Part shown: positions 1 through 8,536 of the stretch, piece after piece | Layout: each line of letters begins with the position of its first letter | How positions within the stretch are numbered: the first letter of the stretch is position 1 | From: Alkalihalobacterium sp048323755 | Lineage (GTDB): Bacteria; Bacillota; Bacilli; Bacillales; Bacillaceae_F | NCBI RefSeq assembly: GCF_048323755.1 | Contig: NZ_JBLWFS010000037.1 | Span: 1-28,901, forward strand | Length of the DNA stretch: 28,901 nucleotides | Direction of reading: 5' to 3' | Program-made: the position numbers and the translations under genes | The notes under the pieces: model-generated | What the model was told of the DNA's origin: nothing | Databases searched by the model: none | The model's input: only the letters and a program-made list of their open reading frames with translations

Positions 1-36
1 TTCTTCTAATCCAGGGAAATTCATGATAAAATGCAT
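1..36 (-). CDS. N-terminus of an unidentified gene cut by the window edge
   Basis: An open frame enters from the left edge on the minus strand. It begins with ATG at 36 (or GTG at 42) and reads MHFIMNFPGLEE before the window ends. An AGGAG sequence at 47-51 lies 4 bases before the GTG and 10 before the ATG, so a real start here is plausible. Twelve residues are too few to identify the product. It could be a further gene of the carboxylate operon to its right, because it has the same orientation, but a gap of about 210 bases separates it from the CoA-transferase stop codon. Confidence 0.4.
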   Translation of the reverse strand, partial: MHFIMNFPGLEE

Positions 37-248
37 ATGCACGCAACTCCTATCCTTTTTCTTGTTTCTCGACAATTCAAGTCTAAAGGATTTTGGAGCT
101 TGCGTGTTTTTATATGCTCAATTTTTTTAAAACCCCAACATATATTTTAGAGCCTTTTTTAAAAATGTCCTTTACAAAGGGTACCTTTTAAAGTGTAATG
201 GCAGTTTTTTTAGACGTACTATTATATAGTTTTTCACGAACCAAATGG

Positions 249-1553
249 TTACACAATAATATTACGGTGAGGTAAAAAGCCTAATTTTCTTGCTTCATAT
301 TCGAGCTCTTCACGAAACTTCGGGTGTGCAATGTTTATTAAAGCTTCTGTTCGTTCACGGACTGTCTTTCCTTTTAACTCTGCAACACCGTATTCTGTTA
401 CAATGAGATCTACATCATTTTTCGATGTAGTCGTAACCGCTCCTTGCGGCAATGCAGGTACAATTTTTGATATGGTGTCATTCTTAGCCGTAGAATACAA
501 GCAGATAATCCCTCTTCCATTTTTCGCTAACCTTGCACCTTTAGCAAAGTCAGCTTGTCCCCCTGATGATGAATAGTACTTCCCTTTTACAGTTTCCGAG
601 TTACATTGTCCTAAAAAGTCTACTTCAACTGTTGCATTGATTGAAACGAGGTTATCGATTTTTGCTATAGTACACAAATCATTGGATTTCTCGCAAGGAA
701 GCATAAAAAGATTTTCATTTTCATGCATAAAGTCATAAAGTCTTTTTGTACCAAAGGCAAAAGTCATTGTCGTTTTCCCTTTATATAATGACTTTCTTTC
801 GTTTGAAATTGCCCCTGCCTCATAAAGGTCAACAACCTTATCTGGAAGCATTTCAGTGTAAATGCCTAAATCTCGATGGTCAGTTAAAAATTCCATAACG
901 GCATTAGGCATCGCACCAAATCCAATTTGAAGCGTATCCCCGTCATTAATAATTCCTGCAATTGTTTTCCCTATCTTTTCATGCTTCTCCGAAAGCACAG
1001 GGTTAGGTGCAGATGGAAGCTCTTTATGATTTTCGATTATTGCAGTCACTTGACTAATATGAACTTTATTTTGTTCACCGTATGTTCTTGGCATACACTC
1101 ATTAACTTCAAGAATAATTTGTTTAGCATCAGCAATCAAAGCAGATGTATAAGCAGGACTTACTCCTAGTGAAAAATAACCTTCATCATCCATTGGCGAA
1201 ACGACTGCCATTAATATGCGGTCTTTTGTCACTTGTTTTAATAACGAGGGTATATCGGAAAAATGATTAGGCAATAAATCTACCTTACCTTCATGAAAGT
1301 CAGCTCGGTCAAATCCACCTAAAAACAATGAAATTTGTTTAATTCTCTCTTCCGTAATATCTAAAGTAGGATAGACAGGCAACATCCTATAAAGACGATT
1401 TCCACTTAACTTTTTATGTTTAGGAAGGGCTTCAAGTAAAGCTGGAGGCTCACCAGCCATTACAGGTAGAATGATATCCGTTTTAGGTTCTATCATTTGT
1501 ACGGCTTCTACTGGTGTTTTTAGTTTTGCTTCATATTCTTTTATAAAATCCAT
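249..1553 (-). CDS. Acetyl-CoA hydrolase/transferase family protein (family I-type CoA-transferase)
   Basis: This 434-residue cytosolic enzyme should move CoA from an acyl-CoA to a free carboxylate such as acetate, or hydrolyse it. The family fold shows in two halves. The Gly-rich stretch IGFGAMPNAV is at about 210-219. The probable active-site glutamate is Glu234 in GIYTEML, placed as in 4-hydroxybutyrate and butyryl-CoA:acetate CoA-transferases. The conserved C-terminal signature VTEYGVAELKGKT is at about 385-397. Length matches the family. An AGGAGGAGAT-type ribosome site precedes the ATG. The permease gene ends 38 bases upstream in the same direction, so the two are probably co-transcribed. 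The acceptor acid cannot be told from sequence; succinate, butyrate or 4-hydroxybutyrate are family possibilities. The family call is firm and the substrate is open. Confidence 0.88.
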   Translation of the reverse strand: MDFIKEYEAKLKTPVEAVQMIEPKTDIILPVMAGEPPALLEALPKHKKLSGNRLYRMLPVYPTLDITEERIKQISLFLGGFDRADFHEGKVDLLPNHFSDIPSLLKQVTKDRILMAVVSPMDDEGYFSLGVSPAYTSALIADAKQIILEVNECMPRTYGEQNKVHISQVTAIIENHKELPSAPNPVLSEKHEKIGKTIAGIINDGDTLQIGFGAMPNAVMEFLTDHRDLGIYTEMLPDKVVDLYEAGAISNERKSLYKGKTTMTFAFGTKRLYDFMHENENLFMLPCEKSNDLCTIAKIDNLVSINATVEVDFLGQCNSETVKGKYYSSSGGQADFAKGARLAKNGRGIICLYSTAKNDTISKIVPALPQGAVTTTSKNDVDLIVTEYGVAELKGKTVRERTEALINIAHPKFREELEYEARKLGFLPHRNIIV

Positions 1554-1591
1554 CTCTATCTCCTCCTACACATAGACTGTTTTTTCATAGA

Positions 1592-2977
1592 TTAACTAGC
1601 TTTATCTTCTTTTTCGCTCACTTCTTCTTTTTGTTTTGCCTTAAATAAGCTCGTTTTTTCAATTAAGAAGTATAAAATAATACCTGCAATTAATCCGTAT
1701 GTTGCACCGTGTATTGCTAGAACTACAGCCATGATACCTGCTACCCCACGTTCTGTTGTTGTGTGAACTTGTTCAACACCCACACTAATACACACATAAG
1801 CAGTAATAATTAATGTTAATGATAGAGCAATTGGCAATACTGGCTGAAATAAGCTGACTAGAGGTAAGATAAATAAAGCAATAAACCCAGCAATCCAGAA
1901 CGTTCCTATCCCACTATGAATGGAATCCATTGCTTTTCGTCCGTGCATATAGCGTTCTACAACCGTTGCTTGAACAGGTGTCCATAACGGTCCAGCTAAT
2001 CCTGGGTATGGAGCAAAGAATGCATGGATTAAATTACGGATTGATGTAACAAGGTGAACACGGTTTACGTTTGTATCAATTAATTCGTCCTTACGTTTGG
2101 CATCAGCACGTTGTAAAAGTGTCTTACCGACAATAATGTCACCAAAAGCTATAATATAGGCAATAATCGCTGTTGGCACTGCCATTAAAAATATTTCATA
2201 TCCAGGAAACCCAACTGCGAATGGTAGATAACTCCACATTCCAATAAAGTCAGGCTTCGTAATTCCCCACTCTACATTGGCTAACGGATATTCACTTACC
2301 ATCCAACCGATAACCATCGCAATAATCATTGCTGGAACAAGGCCATAGTCAGCAATCGATTTAGCAAGTTTATGTTTTTCTACTAACTGTTTAAAAGATA
2401 AAGAAAATAAAATATAAAAAGCAATTAAACTTCCAATAATTAAAGAAATTGGAGTATTCATTAATCGGCCGCCGTGTTGAATTTCACCCATTAGTGCAGC
2501 AAGTCCTGCTCCAACCAAAATACCGGCTTTTAATGAATTAGGAACAAGTTCTACTAACCTACCTCCTAGCTTTGTAATTCCCATGATAAAAAAGATCGCA
2601 AATACAATAAATTGTAAAGCAAATAGGGCTTGAATAGCTTGTGGTCCAGGCTCAAAATTCCCTAAGAAGAGTAATACAACTGGAATAGCAGGTGTAATCC
2701 AACCTGGTACCATCGCTACCCCTAAAAGTGTAGGAAGCATAAATCCAATGCCTCCGATAACAACATAAGCTAAGGCTACTTGATAAGGGAGACCTAAATA
2801 TTCTGTTAATAACGGGATCATCCCTAAGCTTACAACAAACATAATTAGCGCTTGAAGGAACTCTGCTTTCTCCCATCTGTAATGGACAAAAGGTAATCTT
2901 ACTTTAAACGGTCCTACTGGCCAATATGGCTGTTCCTGTCCTTCTTTTCTTTCATAAATCGGCATACTTTTCCCCAC
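1592..2977 (-). CDS. Multi-pass membrane permease, SLC23/SLC26-like (DUF3360-like)
   Basis: This 461-residue integral membrane protein has about 11-13 hydrophobic segments, a short basic and aromatic N-terminus (about 1-40) and a charged C-terminal tail (about 440-461, Lys/Glu-rich). The overall look, with a Gly/Pro-rich early core (VVIGGIGFMLP, about 72-82) and a later PYPGLAGPLWTP stretch at about 322-333, recalls the uracil/sulfate-permease superfold. From memory it resembles the uncharacterised DUF3360 family. It sits between a response regulator gene upstream and a CoA-transferase gene 38 bases downstream, so it may import the carboxylate those enzymes use. The leader of this gene carries a cre-like site and a palindrome, listed separately. 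The membrane permease call is firm; the family name is from recall and the substrate is unknown. Confidence 0.75.
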   Translation of the reverse strand: MGKSMPIYERKEGQEQPYWPVGPFKVRLPFVHYRWEKAEFLQALIMFVVSLGMIPLLTEYLGLPYQVALAYVVIGGIGFMLPTLLGVAMVPGWITPAIPVVLLFLGNFEPGPQAIQALFALQFIVFAIFFIMGITKLGGRLVELVPNSLKAGILVGAGLAALMGEIQHGGRLMNTPISLIIGSLIAFYILFSLSFKQLVEKHKLAKSIADYGLVPAMIIAMVIGWMVSEYPLANVEWGITKPDFIGMWSYLPFAVGFPGYEIFLMAVPTAIIAYIIAFGDIIVGKTLLQRADAKRKDELIDTNVNRVHLVTSIRNLIHAFFAPYPGLAGPLWTPVQATVVERYMHGRKAMDSIHSGIGTFWIAGFIALFILPLVSLFQPVLPIALSLTLIITAYVCISVGVEQVHTTTERGVAGIMAVVLAIHGATYGLIAGIILYFLIEKTSLFKAKQKEEVSEKEDKAS

Positions 2978-3003
2978 TCTCCTGTTTAGTTTTGTCTCAC
3001 TTA

Positions 3004-3018
3004 ATAAAACGCTTTCAA
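3004..3018 (-). promoter_or_regulatory. Candidate CcpA (cre) site ahead of the permease gene
   Basis: On the minus strand the sequence TTGAAAGCGTTTTAT fits the Bacillus cre consensus WTGNAANCGNWNNCW at every fixed position except the C near the end. It lies 27 bases before the permease ATG. A site between promoter and start would usually mean repression when preferred sugars are present, which fits a secondary-carbon uptake gene. Binding is inferred. Confidence 0.5.
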
Positions 3019-3022
3019 AATA

Positions 3023-3040
3023 TTAGATAACGTAATCTAA
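3023..3040. promoter_or_regulatory. 18-bp palindrome in the permease leader, candidate operator
   Basis: TTAGATAACGTAATCTAA is palindromic except at one symmetric pair of positions. It sits directly upstream of the cre-like site and about 45 bases before the permease start. No good -35 hexamer is visible here, so activator-dependent transcription is possible. The neighbouring response regulator is the obvious candidate binder, but this is inference. Confidence 0.4.
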
Positions 3041-3148
3041 GTAAGATTGAGACTTTTTAGTATTTAATCTTCTCTATTATTTTAATTTTAAGAAAATTTA
3101 GGTTATAGTTGTTTTAATTTTTTTGGATATTGTCTTTAAAATTTTTGC

Positions 3149-3922
3149 TTATTTGCTTTGGACATTTAAATTTGTAAATAAACTCCGATACTCACTAGGC
3201 GTAACGCCCTCTAATTTTTTAAACGTAGTTGAAAAATAAGTTGCACTTGAAAACCCATGATGACAAGCAATAACTTCAATAGGTAGCATGGTGGTCTTTA
3301 ATTGGTTTTTAGAACGGTCGACTCGATACCTCATTAGGTATTCGACAAAGTTATAACCTGTCTCTTCTTTAAACATACGACTAAAGTGAGACGGACTTAA
3401 ATAAACAAGATTAGAGATTTCTTTTAGAGTAATTGATTGATAAAAGTATAATTGGATAAACTTTTTTGCTGTCTCTATTGGGTTAGCAAGATCCGTTTCA
3501 AAGCTATCGTTCACCGAGCTTTTTCGTTGTAAAATGTGTTCATGATTTCTAACTGCATTTTGTGCAAGAATTCGACTGAAAATAGACATTAACTCACTTT
3601 TAACGACAGGTTTTAATAAATAGCCAGAAAATCCTGCATTAATACATCTTTGTACTGTATCAAACATTTGCAGATGAGTAAGTACTACGACCGGCAAGTG
3701 TGGATACATTTCTAACACCTTCTTGCCAAAATCTATTCCATCCTCATCCGGTAGAGATACATCTAAGAACAGTACAGACGGTTCGTGTTGTCTTAATATT
3801 TGCATCGCTTTAGTAGCTGTTTCTGCTGATTTAATTGAAAAATAGTGATACGGAGTTTCTTCTAAAATTGACTTAATCATTTGCTTACTTTCAGTATCAT
3901 CAACTACTATAATATCTGCCAT
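3149..3922 (-). CDS. Response regulator with AraC-type DNA-binding domain (YesN-like)
   Basis: This is a 257-residue two-domain transcription factor. The receiver domain (about 2-120) has the acidic pair Asp8-Asp9, the phospho-acceptor Asp54 in FLDVSLPDEDG, Thr82 in VVLTH and Lys104 in LLKP, so it looks competent for phosphorylation. The C-terminal half (about 150-250) has two helix-turn-helix motifs of the AraC/XylS type, with the typical LSPSHFSRMFKEETG and a final GVTPSEYR. A GGAAGGAGAT ribosome site precedes the ATG. The genes on either side encode an acyl-CoA synthetase and a permease, so it probably controls them. No histidine kinase gene lies in the window, which is unusual because YesN-type regulators normally sit beside their YesM-type kinase. 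The function call is firm and the targets are inferred. Confidence 0.9.
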   Translation of the reverse strand: MADIIVVDDTESKQMIKSILEETPYHYFSIKSAETATKAMQILRQHEPSVLFLDVSLPDEDGIDFGKKVLEMYPHLPVVVLTHLQMFDTVQRCINAGFSGYLLKPVVKSELMSIFSRILAQNAVRNHEHILQRKSSVNDSFETDLANPIETAKKFIQLYFYQSITLKEISNLVYLSPSHFSRMFKEETGYNFVEYLMRYRVDRSKNQLKTTMLPIEVIACHHGFSSATYFSTTFKKLEGVTPSEYRSLFTNLNVQSK

Positions 3923-4020
3923 TATGCATCTCCTTCCACTTTTTTAGGTTACTTTAACTTCAATTAAAAGCAATAGAACTTAAATGGTTCAACCCTTAAA
4001 AAGGATAATACTTAAGGACA

Positions 4021-5559
4021 TTAAGGACAAATTATATTTTCCTTTAGTTTTTTTCTTAATACTTTTCCTGTTGGGCTCTTAGGAATATGATCTAAAAGAA
4101 CGTATTTCCTTGGTCGTTGGTAACTAGACAGCTGGTTGTGATATTTACAAAACCGATCTAACTCTTGAAAACTGATTGAGCAGTCGTTCGGGACAATATA
4201 TGCAACAACGATTTGGCCCCAACGTTCATCCTCTTCTCCAATAATAATAACTTCATTAACTTTTGGATGCTCTACTAATACTTTTTCAATCAATTCGGGA
4301 TAAATTTTTTCTCCCCCCGATATAATCATATCGTCGATCCGCCCAACTATATTTAGATCTCCTTCGTCATCAATAAATCCTAAATCCCCTGTGTAATACC
4401 AACCTTCATAAATACACTTTTTCGTTATATCTGGCCTGTTCCAATACCCTTTAAATGCTTCTGGAGATTTCATGTTTACGATTACTTCACCCACATCACC
4501 ATTAGGAACTACCCTTGGATAGAATGAGGCTTCCTTTTTGTAATTTGTTGAAACGAGCTTTATATTTTGGTGAATACCAGGCTTTCCTGCAGTCCCAGGT
4601 TTTCTTCTGACGTCAGGAGAATATGTAAATGTATAAATTTCTGTACTTCCGTATTGATTAACTATTCGTTCAGGTTTCATCAACTCATCACATTTATTAA
4701 TTAATTCTTTAGACATTGAAGCACCAGAATAAACTAAAGTATGTAAAGTTGAAAAGTCAACTTCCTTTGCATATGGATGTGACACTATGTCATGGTACAT
4801 AGTCGGTGTTTGAAAAAGACAATTAACTTTTTCTTTATCGATAATTTGTAGAGATTCAAGACTATCAAAATCAGATAGGGTATAAAAATTTCCGTTTAAC
4901 GCAGTTATTACCTGCAATGAACGTAAGCCAATGACATGATATAAGGGAAAAACCCCTAACGTTGTATCAAACCGTTTATATCCACACTGTACAATATGAG
5001 CCATTGCCGAAGCATACTCGTTTTTATGCGAACGAGGAACTCCCTTTGGAACTCCTGTTGTTCCAGATGTGTAGTAAATACTTGATATATCTTGGTCTTG
5101 AATAATCACACGGTCAAAAGATGTCAAACTATGTTCTTCTAACTCTATAAAGCTGATATCAGCAAGAGGATTATTCTTTTTTATGCTAATAAAAATAGGA
5201 CGCTCTTTAAATGTTTCCTTCATAATTAAATGTTCACTAGCATCTTCAAATACAACGAACTTCGGTTCCACATCTTGAATGCAGTACATGATATCTTCCT
5301 GTGAAAGTCGAAAATTAATCGGAGTAAATATCGCACCAAGCTTTTGAACAGCCCAAAATAATACCACAGTTTCTACTCTATTTTTTAAAAGCACCATGAC
5401 ACGATCTTGCTTTCCTAATCCTAGCTTTTGGAGTGAAGCTGCTACTCTATCTACTTTTTCATTTAATTCATTGTAAGTTAACCTTTGGTTACTATCAACT
5501 ACAGCAATCCGATTTTGACTTCTATCTACAGAAAATTCGAAAAAATTTTTCAAGTCCAA
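4021..5559 (-). CDS. Acyl-CoA synthetase (AMP-forming), class I adenylate-forming enzyme
   Basis: This 512-residue enzyme activates a carboxylic acid with ATP and CoA through an acyl-adenylate. The signature motifs are all present. The phosphate-binding loop YYTSGTTGVPKG is at 162-173, YGSTE at 303-307, YTGD at 389-392, the hinge region GRIDDMIISGGEKIYP at about 406-421, and the catalytic lysine Lys499 in PTGKVLRK. The start is the TTG at 5559, preceded by GGGGGT. The next gene downstream is the response regulator, 98 bases away. The enzyme resembles short aromatic or medium-chain acyl-CoA ligases more than 560-residue long-chain FadD, but the acid cannot be named. Together with the CoA-transferase and permease it forms a likely uptake-and-activation set. 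Confidence 0.88.
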   Translation of the reverse strand: MDLKNFFEFSVDRSQNRIAVVDSNQRLTYNELNEKVDRVAASLQKLGLGKQDRVMVLLKNRVETVVLFWAVQKLGAIFTPINFRLSQEDIMYCIQDVEPKFVVFEDASEHLIMKETFKERPIFISIKKNNPLADISFIELEEHSLTSFDRVIIQDQDISSIYYTSGTTGVPKGVPRSHKNEYASAMAHIVQCGYKRFDTTLGVFPLYHVIGLRSLQVITALNGNFYTLSDFDSLESLQIIDKEKVNCLFQTPTMYHDIVSHPYAKEVDFSTLHTLVYSGASMSKELINKCDELMKPERIVNQYGSTEIYTFTYSPDVRRKPGTAGKPGIHQNIKLVSTNYKKEASFYPRVVPNGDVGEVIVNMKSPEAFKGYWNRPDITKKCIYEGWYYTGDLGFIDDEGDLNIVGRIDDMIISGGEKIYPELIEKVLVEHPKVNEVIIIGEEDERWGQIVVAYIVPNDCSISFQELDRFCKYHNQLSSYQRPRKYVLLDHIPKSPTGKVLRKKLKENIICP

Positions 5560-5585
5560 TTCAATACCCCCATATCTAGTACATT

Positions 5586-5624
5586 AAAAAACCCGCTGCA
5601 AAAACTTTATATTTGTGAAACGGG
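5586..5624 (-). terminator. Probable intrinsic terminator after the cyclase-fold regulator
   Basis: On the minus strand a CCCG...CGGG hairpin with weaker inner pairing is followed by TTTTTT. It lies 56 bases past the regulator stop and just before the acyl-CoA synthetase leader, so it would separate the amidohydrolase-regulator unit from the carboxylate module. Confidence 0.55.
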
Positions 5625-5679
5625 AGTAAGACATCTTGATTATAACTTTATACAACTTGCAGGTTTAAGACAACGCAAT

Positions 5680-7002
5680 TTATTGAAAAAGTAACTTATA
5701 CACTTTTCTCGGACGTCCTCGATTACCTATTTGCTCTTGTCTTTCAATAGTAGCTAGTCCTAGCTTTTCTAGTTCTGTAAGGATTCGGCGTGCATTTCGC
5801 TCCGTTCGGTTTAACCATTGCGCTACTTCGCTCGCCGTAACTACATTTTTCTTATACCGGTGTGAAGTCGCTTCTAGTTTTGAGACTACTTTAGGGCTCA
5901 ACTGTACTTCTCTAAACTTCTGTTCCCAATCTTTCCCCCATTTACGTTCAGAGTAAGAAATCTCGGTTTCATTCTGTTTAAAATACTCAAGCACTTCTTT
6001 TTTTTCATTTACACTTACTATAATTGGTTCGGTATATTCCCGCGCCTGTCTTAATGCGAGACGGACATTTTGTTCTGCATCATACGCTGTTAACCCGTAG
6101 CCTATTCCAACTCGAATGTGAAGTCTGCTTTGTAAAAATACATCATCTAACATAGTAAAACGGGAGCTGCCGTTAAAGCGAAAATCAACCTCACCTCTTG
6201 TCGTATAGACAAAAAAGAGCCCATCACCGATTTGCACAAAAGATCCCTGAACATTTTGTGCATGCTGTAATAGAACATGCTTGAGATCCAGTTCTTTATG
6301 TTTCATCTCGTAGGAATAATAATGCTCCTCTAAGCTCGTACCCGAATGAATTACTTCAATACCTAAGATCGCAATTTGAGAGTGGCGGTACCAACTCGAT
6401 TGTCCTCTTTCTTTTAAAAGCGTTAAAACTTTTTTAACCGATGACTCCGATGGGATGACTCGATAACTTGGGATACCTAACTTTTGCAATTGAATATGTA
6501 CTTCTTTAATACAAGTTACAGCTACTTTGCTTTTCCCCTCTTCATACAGCTTCTGATGAAATCTTATAATATCTTCGGCTGGTTCATATCCAGAATAAGA
6601 GTAGGAATGAATGTCTAAAGCTTTTAACGAATGCGCATCTTGAATTTGCCTAATTTCTTCTTGCTGTATCGTGTCTAAACTTAACTCTTTTACATGATTT
6701 CCTTCATATATTAAAATCTCTAGAAAGGTCCCTAATAAACTTGAACCGTGTAACGTTAAATAAGTAGCTTCCTCCGTTCGTATTAACCCTTTATTCAACG
6801 CAAAATAATAAGGAGCTTGTCCAGAAAACAACCATTGGTCAATACGACCAACATTGTCTTCGATAATTTGCTCGGCTTCTTCCGTTTTGTCATAAGAAAA
6901 CGGGAGAAGCTCCATGTTTTCATTTTTCGAAAATTCTTCTGCGAAATATAAAATCTGCTGCACAGAATCCTCAGGGCCTACAATTGCAATCCGTACTTTC
7001 AT
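5680..7002 (-). CDS. Transcriptional regulator with a degenerate nucleotide-cyclase-fold domain and a C-terminal winged helix
   Basis: This is a 440-residue probable DNA-binding regulator. Residues 1-200 form an alpha/beta region I cannot name (opening VRIAIVGPEDS). Residues about 207-330 look like a degenerate GGDEF or GTP-cyclohydrolase-III type domain. They have a strand AILGIEVI, a central QIGDGLFFVY in place of the catalytic loop, and the family-typical RVGIGYGLTAYDAEQNVRLAL stretch at about 298-317. Residues about 385-437 are a winged helix-turn-helix (VTASEVAQWLNRTERNARRIL) ending in a basic GNRGRPRKVY wing. No GG(D/E)EF signature is present, so it more likely senses a nucleotide than makes one. 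It lies 45 bases downstream of the M20 amidohydrolase gene and is probably co-transcribed with it. The target genes are unknown. Confidence 0.7.
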   Translation of the reverse strand: MKVRIAIVGPEDSVQQILYFAEEFSKNENMELLPFSYDKTEEAEQIIEDNVGRIDQWLFSGQAPYYFALNKGLIRTEEATYLTLHGSSLLGTFLEILIYEGNHVKELSLDTIQQEEIRQIQDAHSLKALDIHSYSYSGYEPAEDIIRFHQKLYEEGKSKVAVTCIKEVHIQLQKLGIPSYRVIPSESSVKKVLTLLKERGQSSWYRHSQIAILGIEVIHSGTSLEEHYYSYEMKHKELDLKHVLLQHAQNVQGSFVQIGDGLFFVYTTRGEVDFRFNGSSRFTMLDDVFLQSRLHIRVGIGYGLTAYDAEQNVRLALRQAREYTEPIIVSVNEKKEVLEYFKQNETEISYSERKWGKDWEQKFREVQLSPKVVSKLEATSHRYKKNVVTASEVAQWLNRTERNARRILTELEKLGLATIERQEQIGNRGRPRKVYKLLFQ

Positions 7003-7047
7003 CCTTTCACCTGCTCCATCACCCGATTAAAAATTAATCAAGAATAA

Positions 7048-8295
7048 TCATTTATAGTTAGCCACTTTTTTTAATAAAGGTTTAGCATGAGAACTGTTTT
7101 CTTCAGCTTGTAAATCATAAAGTGTATCTACAGCGGTTTGTGCCATCAGTTCCATTCCGAGTGGGATCGCCTCTTCATTCAACATAAATTTCGGGTCATG
7201 AAGCGGTTTTTGTTTTTCTACACCTGGCACTGCGGTTCCTAACCAAAAGTAGGCTCCAGGGTATTTTAATAAAAAGCGACTGAAATCTTCACCACCTAAA
7301 CATGGTTCAATGATCGGGGTTGAATCAATGCCTAAAAGCTCTATAGCTGTATTTTTAACACGTTGCGCCCACTTTTCGTCGTTGACAGTCGCTGGGTAAC
7401 CATCATAATACTCGATCGTCGCTTTAGCCCCCATTGATTCAGTAACTCCATGAACAATTGAGAAAAAACGATCTTTTACCATTTGTTTCGTTTCATTTTT
7501 AAATGTTCGAATCGTTCCTTCAAATGTGACTTTATCGGCCACCACATTGTACCGATAACCACCCTCAATCCGCCCAATTGTTAATACGGTAGCATCAACC
7601 GGATTTACATTCCGGCTTACTATCGTTTGTAAATTATTGATCACCGTATTCGCAACAATGATCGCATCTACCGTTTGATGCGGCATACTAGCATGTCCGC
7701 CTGCACCTTCAATTTCAACTTTAAAACGGTCAGAAGCTCCCATCATCGGACCTGGGCGTACACCAATTTGGCCGACTGGTAAATCCGGCCATACGTGTTG
7801 CGCAAAAATAACATCAGGTGTATGCTCAGCAAATACTTGATCGTCCATCATCGGACCTGCCCCACCATTCGGCGTAATTTCTTCTGAAGGTTGAAATACA
7901 AACAGCACCTTCCCATGGAGCTGATCTTTTACATCACTTAACAAACGAGCCGCCCCTAAAAGCATTGCAACATGCGCATCATGTCCGCAAGCATGCATCT
8001 TTCCTTCGATTTTTGATGCAAATGACAAATTCGCTTCCTCAGTGATCGGCAATGCATCCATATCAGCTCGAATAGCGACAGTCTTACCAGGGCTTCCACC
8101 TTCGATAACACCTAATACACCCGTCCCAGCATAGCCTGTTGTATACGGAATCTGATATTCATCTAGCTTCTGCTGTATTTTTTTAGACGTTTCAAATTCT
8201 TCACCGCTCACTTCTGGAAACTGGTGGAACCAACGTCTTAATTCAATTATTTCCTGTGCCAGCTGCTTACCCTCACCCTTTAAATTCGGTCTCAT
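7048..8295 (-). CDS. M20-family amidohydrolase (N-acyl-amino-acid or hippurate hydrolase type)
   Basis: This 415-residue metal-dependent hydrolase of the amidohydrolase/carboxypeptidase branch of M20 should remove an acyl group from an amino acid or similar amide in the cytosol. Visible metal and catalytic residues are Cys103 and His105 in HACGHDAH, Glu138-Glu139 in FQPSEE, His167 in AQHVWP, and a late histidine in KPLHDPKF. The lid domain is about residues 185-300. The start is set at ATG 8295: an AAGGAGAAGA ribosome site sits 8 bases before it, whereas the upstream in-frame TTG (8319) would place that site inside the gene. The family includes N-acetyl-L-amino acid, N-acetylcysteine and hippurate hydrolases, and sequence alone does not choose between them. 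It shares a transcript with the regulator downstream. Confidence 0.88.
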   Translation of the reverse strand: MRPNLKGEGKQLAQEIIELRRWFHQFPEVSGEEFETSKKIQQKLDEYQIPYTTGYAGTGVLGVIEGGSPGKTVAIRADMDALPITEEANLSFASKIEGKMHACGHDAHVAMLLGAARLLSDVKDQLHGKVLFVFQPSEEITPNGGAGPMMDDQVFAEHTPDVIFAQHVWPDLPVGQIGVRPGPMMGASDRFKVEIEGAGGHASMPHQTVDAIIVANTVINNLQTIVSRNVNPVDATVLTIGRIEGGYRYNVVADKVTFEGTIRTFKNETKQMVKDRFFSIVHGVTESMGAKATIEYYDGYPATVNDEKWAQRVKNTAIELLGIDSTPIIEPCLGGEDFSRFLLKYPGAYFWLGTAVPGVEKQKPLHDPKFMLNEEAIPLGMELMAQTAVDTLYDLQAEENSSHAKPLLKKVANYK

Positions 8296-8468
8296 TACAT
8301 CTTCTCCTTGCTGCTTCAATTTATGTTTATTTAAGACAATATTATTTCTATAGCTAGACTCTATCGTTCATAGTTTTTTTATTAAAGGAAATTTTCCTTA
8401 TTCTTTCCTTTATTATAATCTAAATTCCGAAAAATCAAAAGGTTTATCTTGTGGTGCTCTTTCCACTA

Positions 8469-8512
8469 TAAAAAATAAGGCTACTTGGTCCACTATGGAC
8501 TGCAAGTAACCT
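8469..8512 (-). terminator. Intrinsic terminator of yhbH
   Basis: On the minus strand a long interrupted hairpin (GGTTACTTGCAGTCCA / TGGACCAAGTAGCC) is followed by TTATTTTTTAT. It starts 24 bases past the yhbH stop codon. Confidence 0.75.
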
Positions 8513-8536
8513 CCTTAACTGGAATACTATTCTTAA

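Noticed and set aside
8319..8319. Upstream TTG as start of the M20 gene (and similar upstream starts for prkA, the monooxygenase, ogt and tetR)
   Set aside because: In each case the strong ribosome site lies downstream of, or overlaps, the upstream start and is correctly spaced for the later ATG.
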